DNA from: Oppiella nova
Taxonomy: Eukaryota; Arthropoda; Arachnida; Sarcoptiformes; Oppiidae
Length of the DNA stretch: 21,033 nucleotides
Assembly: GCA_905397405.1 (NCBI GenBank)
Contig: CAJPVJ010000727.1
Location: forward strand, 1 to 21,033
Direction: 5' to 3'
A program made the translations under genes and the position numbers. This document shows, piece by piece, positions 9,441-18,450 of this stretch (its first letter is position 1; every line of letters begins with the position of its first letter). The notes under the pieces are model-generated. The model searched no databases and had not been told where the DNA came from. It saw only the letters and a list, made by a program, of their open reading frames with translations.

Positions 9441-10256
9441 TTGTATATTACAAAGTGTTTATCACTTCTCACTCCTTATATGTTATGAAATATTTTTTGT
9501 TGAATTGAGTCCAAGTTTTTATGGTTCGACTAAATTGAATGCCTCTAACAATTCATATGCAGATTGTTATAAATATAGCTTAGTTTGCATTTGTTGTATA
9601 TATTATACACAATCCATAGCATTGTGTGTTCATAAAGAAGTTGATAATAAATAGTCTATTATTTGTTATATTAGGGCTCAAAATTGAAAAGATATTTATT
9701 TGCAATTCCCCGAAATATAAAATACTTTTAGGCAAAAAATATATTCATTTTATGCATTTTTGAGTCACAGGTATTGGGAAATCATATCTTAAACTAGATT
9801 TTGTTAGCAATAAATCTTTGCATCAGAAGAGCGAGAAATAACAAATCTTTGCCTTTAGTTTGTGTATTGAATATAAATATAATGAACGACGAGAAATGAA
9901 TTTCAGTTATGGATTGACTGCCAGACAATCTCTTATATTTGAATAAAATTGTGTTTTTGAGTATAAAACAAAAATAAGACAAAAACGTATAGTTAGTCAT
10001 ACATTGAAGCAAAGCTTTTTTGGTAGTGAAGCGAAAAATAGAAATGATTTTGTGTTTGAGTGGACTTTCATGTTGTTATCCATTCTCTATGAAATTTCTT
10101 TTAGGCTTTTTAGCATCACTTGTGCTAAACATATAAGAAATATACACTAAAACTCATGACTAAAAGGAAGTGAAAGAAGAAAAACAGACAAAAGAGAAGC
10201 GAAAATAATTTGGTCGAAAGCATCGCATCTTTGCGTTTGCCATCGAAAGAGTGTTT
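9441..10256. other. AT-rich stretch, no supported gene
   Basis: Nothing was found up to about 10190. From about 10200 the composition becomes more GC-rich approaching the candidate promoter, with two TCGAAAG copies near 10214 and 10243. Confidence 0.5.
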
Positions 10257-10313
10257 TATATAAAAAAGCATTTCTGTGTTCAGTCTCTTCTCGAGTCCCT
10301 CAGGAATGAGATC
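10257..10313 (+). promoter_or_regulatory. Candidate core promoter: TATA-like box, initiator and DPE-like motif
   Basis: TATATAAAA starts at 10257. TTCAGTCT at 10279-10286 matches the arthropod initiator TCAGTY, with A at 10282 as +1. AGATC at 10309-10313 fits the downstream promoter element RGWYV exactly at +28 to +32. TATA starts at -25 relative to this +1, a little closer than the usual -30. An ATG follows at +25. The combination in correct order and near-correct spacing is suggestive, but each motif is degenerate and there is no transcript evidence. Confidence 0.35.
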
Positions 10314-10380
10314 AGCTCTAAAGGCGTTGATTAAAGCCTATGTGAAGTCGATGGCCCGCAGTGTGATTACATGCAAATGA
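10306..10380 (+). CDS. Candidate small ORF (24 aa) encoding a basic amphipathic peptide, or a first exon
   Basis: The ATG at 10306 is 24 bases after the predicted initiator and the frame ends at TGA 10378-10380. The product starts MRSALKALIKAYVKSMARSV and has no acidic residue. Arg2, Lys6, Lys10, Lys14 and Arg18 are spaced exactly four apart, which would place them along one face of a helix with Ala, Leu, Ile, Val and Tyr elsewhere. That would suit a membrane-associated peptide or a targeting presequence if it is real. The frame is in a local GC-richer island. ATGCAAAT, an octamer-type POU site, overlaps its end at 10371-10378. I do not recognise the protein, and it could be chance or the 5' exon of a spliced gene without a clear donor. 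Confidence 0.22.
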   Translation: MRSALKALIKAYVKSMARSVITCK

Positions 10381-10455
10381 GATGAAGCACCGATTCTGCC
10401 CATCGTTTCTTTGCTCTTCAAATAACAGCCTCTTCATCGTAATGAACCCCTCTCT

Positions 10456-10458
<3 letters not shown>

Positions 10459-10496
<38 letters not shown>

Positions 10497-10508
10497 GTTT
10501 TTACAGTA
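10459..10508 (+). repeat. (TC)n microsatellite followed by a small hairpin
   Basis: The pure TC run spans 10459-10493. It is followed directly by TACTGT-TTTT-ACAGTA (10493-10508), a perfect 6-base stem. Confidence 0.93.
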
Positions 10509-11132
10509 TCTCACATATAATTCTTCTCTTTTTTGTGACACTAATAGCAAAACTTTGTTGATATCTTCTGAATAGATAAGCAAACATTAGATGTAATCCA
10601 AAAATGAATCCTAAAATTGAATCCCAAGTCAAACAGAAAACAAAATATTGGTTTTTATACTCTATTTTTTGACTCACCATTCATCTAATCTTTTATATAG
10701 AAATAATTGGATTTATTTATATTTTTATCAGCAATTTATTTGAATTAAACAATTGTTTTATGATAACAAATAATAATATTGCTTCAGATTCCTATTAAGA
10801 TAAATGAGTTTCAGTTTTTTTGTTTTTAATAAATCCCATTAATCCGTAACTAATAGTATTATTGGATGTACTGTTAGTTATGCTCGGGAATCATGTTTTG
10901 TACAAAAAATCACTTTTGATCGATAGTTATAGTGCGGGTGAGCGGCAAATGTCTCACATTTGAGAGCATTAGTCAAATTGACAAAAGGCTTCGTCGATGA
11001 TCTCATACACCAAACCAGTGTTTGTTAGGTTTGTTAGACTTCTCGCTCATTCCATAACTAATATTATTTTTGATGTGTCGCTGACTTCATATAGCATTGA
11101 ACATCAGAAAATACTATTCAGGTCTTCCTGCG
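10509..11132. other. AT-rich stretch, no supported gene
   Basis: Contains a short tandem GTTTGTTAG pair near 11018-11036. No coding frame stands out before 11133. Confidence 0.5.
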
Positions 11133-11300
11133 ATGGGAAGCGATAACAATGTTATTAAATATGATGTCAAGAGTATAGTAGAGCCCGAACTCCATGACCG
11201 GACTCTCAGAGTCTATGCTATGCTCAGAGTCTCACAGTATATGCAATGTATGATTGAATCATTTATAGTGAACACTCACTTACTACGGGTCCACTACTAA
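11133..11300 (+). CDS. Candidate small ORF (55 aa), unknown protein
   Basis: The ATG at 11133 has G at -3 and G at +4, a strong context, and the frame ends at TAA 11298-11300. The frame is also open for some codons upstream, with a possible CAG acceptor at 11119-11121. The product begins MGSDNNVIKYDVKSIVEPEL, has balanced charge and no low complexity, and is less AT-rich than its flanks. I recognise no domain, and no neighbouring exon with clear splice sites was found. It could be a small protein, an internal exon or a chance frame. Confidence 0.2.
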   Translation: MGSDNNVIKYDVKSIVEPELHDRTLRVYAMLRVSQYMQCMIESFIVNTHLLRVHY

Positions 11301-11762
11301 ACAGCTATACATTAAACAGTTTTTACGACTCGAACCGGAAGTCGGAAATATTATGCAATGAACTGACGTCTACTGCACTCATTCATAAAATGTCAAAAAC
11401 TAACTGTTAGTTTAGTTTTAGTTTTCATTTTGGATACACAATACAAGTGCACAACAGTTACCGCTTTTGAGTTTCCTCTCAAAAATTGATTTTCTTCACT
11501 TAATTTTGAGATCCCGGTGCCAGTGATATACTGTATGTGCCATTGGAGTGCCATTTCATAGCTACGGGTACGACATTAAGCAATGAGTTGTCGAGTGCTC
11601 AGCGGTATAGTGTTCTTCAAGGGGTGAACCCATTCTTAGGGCTAATGTTTGGCTCGTGTTTAGCGGTTATATCATTAACTAAACTAATGTATAGATTATG
11701 ACAAACATTTGTTATTCACTCACATCTCAACGCTATTAGCACTCCCCATACCATTCACACCA
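11301..11762. other. Intergenic stretch, weak frame only
   Basis: A plus-strand frame of about 63 codons without a suitable start is open from about 11507 to 11700 and is hydrophobic toward its end. Not recognised and not called. Confidence 0.35.
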
Positions 11763-11890
11763 AACATATCGACTCGCAAACTGCAAATGATTTTTACATT
11801 TTATTTTTCTCTTTTATTTCTCCATTAAATGTTAGTTTTTGTCGCTTTTGATAGCATTTAAAGTTAATATAAATTCTCTCTCTCTTTCTC
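11763..11890 (+). repeat. Inverted, slightly diverged partner of 7321-7454, ending in a CT tract
   Basis: It reads AACATATCGACTCGCAAACT onward and matches the reverse complement of 7337-7454 with few substitutions and a 4-base indel. The CT tract at 11875-11890 corresponds to the GA tract at 7321-7336 but is interrupted. Confidence 0.9.
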
Positions 11891-12365
11891 GTTGTCTCCC
11901 TTTTTAGAGCACTTCTCTCTCACTCTCCACTCATACAGTGTTTGAGACAATAAGTATTGTCTGAAATGGTGTTGTTGTCAGTGGTATAGCCTTTTTGGCC
12001 ATTGATGCGGATGACGTCGAATATGATTTAATAATGACAAATGATTGCCAAGAAATCACTTATGAAAATGAAGACATCCTCACATACTATTGGTTCGCAT
12101 TTCTAGTATAATATAATTCTTCCGTTTTATGACTTTTCAAACTCAAATGTTTAACATTTCTCAGTTTTATTAGATTTCAAATAAAATGGAAAAGTTTTTT
12201 GTTTATGAGAAGTGTTTTTGTCATAATTTTATACACACTTACAGACAAACTCTTTTGAGATAAATTTGGTGTTCACTCACTCATTGAGTGAGCGAATAAT
12301 TAGTGAAGTTCGGATAAACACTTTTTATCATTAATTTTAATTTGTAGTATATTTTGTCACACAAT
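11891..12365. other. Intergenic stretch, no supported gene
   Basis: It contains the near-palindrome CTCACTCA-T-TGAGTGAG at 12276-12292. No coding frame was found. Confidence 0.5.
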
Positions 12366-12438
12366 TCATATGTTTATTCTTAACAAATGATAAGAATTTT
12401 GATACAAATTGCCTTTTATTCCGGTTTACTCACCTCAC

Positions 12439-12470
<32 letters not shown>
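12366..12470 (+). repeat. 105-base segment with (GA)15, perfect inverted partner of 17463-17567
   Basis: 75 bases of unique sequence (12366-12440) plus a 30-base GA tract (12441-12470) are the exact reverse complement of 17463-17567. The tract has the same length in both copies. The match stops immediately outside both ends. Confidence 0.95.
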
Positions 12471-12472
<2 letters not shown>

Positions 12473-14303
12473 TTTGTAATTTGGTTGTAGTTTTGTTGCC
12501 AAACGCTAACAGCAATTACAGCAAAAGTACTTTTCGTAACACACCTTAAGTTAACTAAATAGCTTAGAAATTATGCCCGCATTGCAAACATATACAGACA
12601 TTATAAACACATAATGCCTGCAAAACTAGATAATTATGTCTAAGCAATACTATATACATGAAAAGTGATCATTTTTAAATATAATATAGTTTTTTAGTTT
12701 CTAGTATTGCCAAATGTTGTCTCTAATTTCAATAATAATAGAGAACTATAAGTAACAAACATTTGAAACAACTTTTCAAACAAATCCATATTTCTATTGT
12801 CTTTAAAATTTGTGTTATTTTAAAATTCTGTTCATATTTTCACTTAAATGGCATACTTTAGAAACTGAATAATAAATACATATCTTGAATAACATCTGTT
12901 ATTATAGACTATCATTACCAGTGACTTAACTATTGGGAGAATTTGTTTGTACGAAATTTAATAACTTTTTCAAAATCTCTTTTTCTCTCCATTTTTTATT
13001 TATAATTAATACAAATTATATTATAATCTATTTTCAACAGTAGTTCTCATAAGAAAAAGATGTTTTTTAGTGCTATCATGTATTTCGTCACTTAAAGTGT
13101 AATAAACATCAATAATAATGCTTTTATTTTCACAATTACTAAACACTATTTTCTACAATTAATTTAATTTAACATAAATTATACGAAACATTCGTTTGTT
13201 TTCTTTTTATCTCTCTCTCTCTCACTCACTCACTCACTCATTGACTTTTGTCTTTCAATTCACAGAATATGTCAACTGTTTGTTAACATTTTGAAGAAAC
13301 AAATGAATATTTATTAGTGAAAAAGCGTTAATCAAATCACAACTACACGCCGACTGTATTTATAAGACCCTATAATAAGCTCTTAATTTAATCAATTTTT
13401 TCAACCGAATAATATATAAATTTCAATACATTTTCTATTCACAAATTCTCTATTTGTTTGTATAAGTAATGAAAACTCAGTCAAATTTGTTATTCATATT
13501 AATGTAAATTTAATCACATTCTTGTCATAAATACTTTAAATATACTGTATGTGCCTCACAATTAAAACATTTATTCAAAAATCTGTTAATTTGTTCAAAT
13601 GTATTAAAGGTTTTGTTATATTTATTAATGTAATTATATGTTTTCATGTTTATTGTAATGTTTTTTGAATATTGTATCTTAACATAAATTGTATTAATGT
13701 TGTATATAATTAAATGGAAAGTGATTTATATTTATTTTAAAATAACTTAATTTCAATAATAAGGTCTTAAATAAAACAAGACAATTTGTTTTACTTTAAT
13801 AAATAATTATATCTTTATAATAAATATTGTTAAAAATAATAAACAAATTATTAGAATTATAAAATTGTGTTAAAAATCAAGAAAAATCTATTATAACGAT
13901 TAAATTCAATTTGTATTTCAGATTATTTATTAGACAACAGATTATGAATTACATTGGAATTCATTATAAGTACAGAGCAATGGGTTTATGATTAGAGACC
14001 ATCGCTATAGCGATTCAAATGCAGTGTTTATTATCAAATGTAAGTAATTTCAGCACGAATTCACTTATCAGATGCCAATGTTATCGTTGTATTTGAGGCA
14101 CAAAATTAAAATTCTGGTATAAATTTTCTATTAAACTATGATTTTTACAAATTGTTTGCGTTTTAAGGCTATTTTCTATATAGTGATGGTTAATGCTATA
14201 ATTGAGGCTATTATTTATAGCAACAATAATTTGAGAGTAGATTTTAAATATAATAATAGAGATGTTTAACACAAAATATTTTAACAGTCTCAAACCCTTA
14301 TAG
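12471..14303. other. Very AT-rich stretch, no supported gene
   Basis: Long A/T-dominated DNA with a CT then (ACTC)n run at 13210-13240 and a perfect 14-base palindrome ATCGCTATAGCGAT at 14001-14014. No gene was seen. Confidence 0.65.

Positions 14304-14336
<33 letters not shown>
14304..14336 (+). repeat. (CT)n microsatellite with a TTT interruption near its end
   Basis: A 33-base pyrimidine run. The minus-strand frame reading Arg-Glu repeats through it is not a gene. Confidence 0.95.
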
Positions 14337-15570
14337 AAAATTCTTAAAGTAAAGGAACACAAAACCACAGAATAAATGATCAAAATATGCAAAAAAATAT
14401 TTTTAGAGTTACAACATTTAGTGAATAAAGTATTTTTGTAACCAATTTTTATTCAGTTATTATATAGTACTAGTAAAATAAACTAATAGTTTGATAGTAT
14501 ATCAGATTCGGACCGCATTTCGTTGTATTCACCACAGTATTGTGTATGTAATACAAAATAAATTATATGTTATGCTTAAAAAATGTGTTATACAGGGATT
14601 TGAAAAAATCTATGGGTGTGAGAGACACACATTATGTCGAATTGAATATTATGCTCACCTCTCGAGTGGTTTGCAATTGTGGTAAACATGAAAAGATAGG
14701 CCAATATCTGAACAATGAATTAAAATCCAAAAACTACAACACATTTATAATTAAGTGCATTATCTGTACTCTAACAACGAAAACGTGCAAAACTATAGCG
14801 AACTCTTCATACCTTAATGGGGAATAAGTTTGTCGTATATTTTAATGATATTAATGTATGCATTGATTTATACCTGTGTTGCTAACAAATTCTTGATTTG
14901 CATGAATTCAAATCATATTATTATTATTACATTAAAATTTTTGTGTTTCGTATTTTTAATGCAAATACCTTTCCACTAATAATGACGAATAAAGACTAAT
15001 ATGTATTTAATAACAATTTTTTTCGTGTTTCGTTCGCTAATAGAAAACTGAAATTAAGTTTTCTTTCATTAATGCTTAAGCTTTTGAGGGATCGGAATAT
15101 AAAGTATAGATAATTAATAAAACAAAAAATTATTCATTATTTTCTCTCGTGTATGAACTCATGTATTGATTTTTCTTTGTGTAGAAAATTTTACTTTCAA
15201 TTGTATTATTAATATTCTCCATCGAAACCGATTTGGTTTACAGACTATATTAAATATGAAATTAAAATTTTTGTTAAATTTATTTTTTTTTGTTATTTAT
15301 GCTCTTTTAGCCATATTTTTCTACACAATTAGTTAATGAGTGTTTGTGCGATGAGCTCTTTGTTTGTTTGTTTCGTTGATTACAGTTATTTACAAAAACA
15401 AAACTTAAAAATTAAATCTACTTTTCAGTTTCTATCGCATTGGGTACTCCTATAACTAGTTTACTTAAAGCACAAGAATTTGTGTCTCAAACACAGCATA
15501 ACATTTAAAATCAATAGAGTTATAAGAAAAACAAAACAATTTTCTCTCAAATCAGTGCAGAAATTGCGAG

Positions 15571-15575
<5 letters not shown>
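14337..15575. other. AT-rich stretch, weak overlapping frames only
   Basis: Two overlapping plus-strand frames at about 14491-14827 are short and unrecognised. The longer has a few Cys residues but no zinc-binding spacing I can defend. The rest is AT-rich with nothing else. Confidence 0.5.
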
Positions 15576-15611
<36 letters not shown>

Positions 15612-15714
15612 AGTCTGTGGTGATTAGCATTTCAGACGCTGTGACCATTGCGTCTAACGGCTGATTGATTGTAAGATAAATAACAATAACGATTGAGTGG
15701 AGGACTGGAAATGT
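15576..15714 (+). repeat. (GA)17 tract plus 105-base segment; 15587-15714 is a perfect inverted partner of 17567-17694
   Basis: The GA tract is 15576-15609. The following sequence (starting CAGTCTGTGGTG) to 15714 is the exact reverse complement of 17567-17671, and the match continues into the tract to 15587, 128 bases in total. At the partner locus the tract is interrupted by ATT. Confidence 0.95.
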
Positions 15715-15874
15715 GAATGAATGCTACTATTGACTGACACTGTCATCAGATAAGTTGTCCTCCAAAATACACACCAAATATCTATCAAACGAAAAGTGAA
15801 CTCTTGAGAGAAAAAACCTTATTATGTGTAAAATCATTGGACACACTTCTAGTTAATATATTCCGTTATCAGTG

Positions 15875-15912
15875 CTCTCTCTCTCTTACTCTCTCTCTCT
15901 CTCTCTCTCTCT
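15875..15912 (+). repeat. (CT)n microsatellite with a TA interruption
   Basis: A 38-base CT run broken once. The frame 15872-16153 starts inside it and is unrecognised. Confidence 0.95.
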
Positions 15913-17330
15913 TCGTGCCTTTTTCTCGTTGAACACAAGTATTACTTTGAGAAAAGTTTATCAAATAAATGGCAGTAAAACTTTGGCCACAATTCTTTCT
16001 GTACTAAAGAGCACTAAAACTTTTTTGATGTGGTTTTTGGGGGCAAAACAAAAGATACTTAAGTGCAGACGGCGTTCACTAGTGTTCAGCCTTTTTCATA
16101 TCATTACTGCATTGCAAGTGATTGATGCGCCAACGCCTGCAGTTTCTGGGTGATCATCTACCAGTGCCAGCGCCTGGCTATGGGTGCTTATGACTGTTTG
16201 GCTGTTGTGGTCATTTAATGTGATTTTTACAATCAGTTACACTCGAGATGAGCTATCGACCAAAGATAGGGCACAACCACTATCTTAACGATCATTGAGT
16301 TATGGGCGGTCTCTATACTTAAGATCATAATATTAGGTAATCTTGTATGCCTTATAAGACTGCACTCTCATACAACTTATATAATAGATATTGATATCAA
16401 TATATAACCACTTTCTTGGAAATGGATTCTTATATCATAGCAGATAATAGACAGCATTTTATTGTTGTATCCAAATGTGAATCAAATTGGAGTCCAATAG
16501 TGATAACAAAAGTGTCAAAAGTTCTCATACATTGCAAAAGGGATTCCTTATAATTAGCTTTCCATTTGTTTGTCGTAACTTTATTTCACAAATGTTGTCA
16601 TAAAATAGATATTTTGAGATACAATTCCTTATATTATTTTAGACATCAATCCATTCTCCGTCCTCTGAATTATGATATGCTGCGAGAGAAAGGCGTAAAA
16701 GACTTTGTATCCCGAAACACATGATTACATTTAATCAGATTTTTGTTTTCAATTATATGACATAAATCAGGGGTCGTCTCATTGGACACCACTTCACTCA
16801 TGTACTGAGAGTTGAGTTCAACGATCTCTGACTGACCATCTCAGCCAACCCTTCCGACTTGTTTACCGTCCGTTTATTTCCCATTTTTATGACCAATACA
16901 TACAATACAGTAATGACTTGTGTTAGCCATTGATGGCCATCACTAACGCGTTTGTGTATCACTGACTGCCCGTCAGTCCGTCAGCACTGGCTTTGAGTCC
17001 CTTTTATATGATTTGATGACAAACTCTAATATAATATAATGAAACCAAATAATCATATTTGCCTTCAAGTAGTGTATGAGCGATATATACTACCAGTGCT
17101 CACAACAGTTTCAAACGTCAATTCCTGCCTCTGATTCATATCGATGGCTATCATTACTATAACTGTTTGCGCGTTGAGGACAGGGATGTCAGTGGCAAAC
17201 ATCTGCATAATAATGTATTTATGATATGAATGGCCGCAAAACAAACCCACAAAACGTGTGAATAAAATCATTTTGATTGATATTTTTATCGTTTAATTCA
17301 AAATAAGACTCAATTCTCTATCCTTGTTAG
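15913..17330. other. Patchily GC-richer island with several short minus-strand frames
   Basis: Between about 16100 and 17300, composition is less AT-rich than on either side. Minus-strand frames without low complexity lie at about 16106-16240, 16639-16722 (27 aa, ATG start), 16795-16980 and 17065-17271 (68 aa; a TATTATGCAG acceptor-like site precedes its less AT-rich part). The plus strand also has a 26-codon frame at 16644-16724 after TATTATTTTAG. None is recognised and no exon chain could be built with confidence. It may be a diverged or decayed gene, or regulatory DNA. Confidence 0.25.
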
Positions 17331-17360
17331 CACTGGTAGGCACTGGTAGGCAATGGTAGG
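17331..17360 (+). repeat. 10-base tandem repeat, three copies
   Basis: CACTGGTAGG, CACTGGTAGG, CAATGGTAGG; one substitution in the third. Confidence 0.95.
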
Positions 17361-17459
17361 GCTCTGTTACCACTCTTTGTTCGTTCTTAAAGTCTCAATA
17401 TAACTGCTATTAAAGCCTCGTATAAGTCCCTCATTTATTTTCATGTAATTTACTCTCTC

Positions 17460-17462
<3 letters not shown>

Positions 17463-17494
<32 letters not shown>

Positions 17495-17715
17495 GTGAGG
17501 TGAGTAAACCGGAATAAAAGGCAATTTGTATCAAAATTCTTATCATTTGTTAAGAATAAACATATGACATTTCCAGTCCTCCACTCAATCGTTATTGTTA
17601 TTTATCTTACAATCAATCAGCCGTTAGACGCAATGGTCACAGCGTCTGAAATGCTAATCACCACAGACTGGTCTCTCTCTCTCTCTCTCTCTCTATTTCT
17701 CTCTCTCTCTCTCTC
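17463..17715. repeat. Composite repeat between two CT tracts: inverted copies of 12366-12470 and 15587-15714
   Basis: Bases 17463-17567 are the exact reverse complement of 12366-12470, including a 30-base CT tract. Bases 17567-17694 are the exact reverse complement of 15587-15714, including 23 bases of CT tract. The two blocks share one base (A, 17567). An interrupted CT run continues to 17715. The whole 232-base interval is explained by these two copies. Confidence 0.95.
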
Positions 17716-17791
17716 CATAGTCTCTCTCTCCATAGTTAAGGGTTAAGTCCTCTAATGAACAGCACGACTGATATGTTCTCAATCAGTATTA

Positions 17792-17812
17792 TTCAGCGTT
17801 TAATGCGCTGAA
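17792..17812. repeat. Hairpin, 7-base perfect stem and 7-base loop
   Basis: TTCAGCG, the loop TTTAATG, then CGCTGAA. CGACTG flanks it on both sides (17765 and 17813 regions). Confidence 0.75.
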
Positions 17813-18045
17813 CGACTGTAATATAAATTCTGATTCATCACAATATAATGGACTTCAAAGGCATTGCTTTGAGTGGAGGCTAAGAATTTGAACTATTTTT
17901 TCGTTCATCACATCCTTCACTGGCATCACATGTTTGGTGCAAAATCTGCGGTCAAATCATTTCTATTAAAAATATATTTCTGACAAAAACCTAATGCAAT
18001 CATATATATAATATATATTTTAAAATAATATTAAAAATTTTTGAG

Positions 18046-18050
<5 letters not shown>

Positions 18051-18090
<40 letters not shown>
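18051..18090 (+). repeat. (GA)n microsatellite with one GG interruption
   Basis: A 40-base GA run. Confidence 0.95.
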
Positions 18091-18341
18091 CTAAGAATGA
18101 GATTTTTATTTTATATTTCGTGCTCTAAATGTATGCCTCAAAAGGAGAGCTGAGTGTGAATGATGTGAAGTATAGCTAAAGCAAAATCAAATTTATTTTC
18201 TATCCTCAGAATCACATCCCTCTCGCATCCAATTCTTCACACTTGCATTACTACTACAACAATGGCTCGCATTTACTTGAAATTCACACAACGCTATGAC
18301 GGCATCATTGATAACACCACCTAATAATATAATACAACACT

Positions 18342-18379
<38 letters not shown>

Positions 18380-18450
18380 CAGTGGTGTCTCTCTATTCCG
18401 ATCTCCCTCTCCCTCTCTCTCTCTCTCCACTGGTGTCTCTCTATTCCGAT
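18342..18450 (+). repeat. Compound CT tract with a 30-base tandem duplication
   Basis: CT tracts at 18342-18380 and 18403-18428 each lead into almost identical sequence: CCAGTGGTGTCTCTCTATTC at 18379 and CCACTGGTGTCTCTCTATTC at 18427, offset 48 bases, one substitution. The frame reading through it is repeat-derived. Confidence 0.93.

Noticed and set aside
11326-11347. tRNA-like T-arm sequence GGTTCGAGTC on the minus strand
   Set aside because: The flanking bases do not form the 5-pair T stem and no matching acceptor or anticodon arm is present. No tRNA was found in the window.
11507-11700. About 63-codon open frame with a hydrophobic C-terminus
   Set aside because: No suitable start codon and no convincing splice sites; unrecognised.
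14567-14827. Cys-containing 86-codon frame suggestive of a zinc-binding protein
   Set aside because: Cys spacing does not fit a known finger, a second frame overlaps it, and the composition is AT-driven.
17564-17746. Frames reading Ser-Leu-Ser-Leu through CT tracts (also at 2665-2893, 15872-15912 and 18296-18430)
   Set aside because: These are translations of CT microsatellites, which have no stop codons in any frame.
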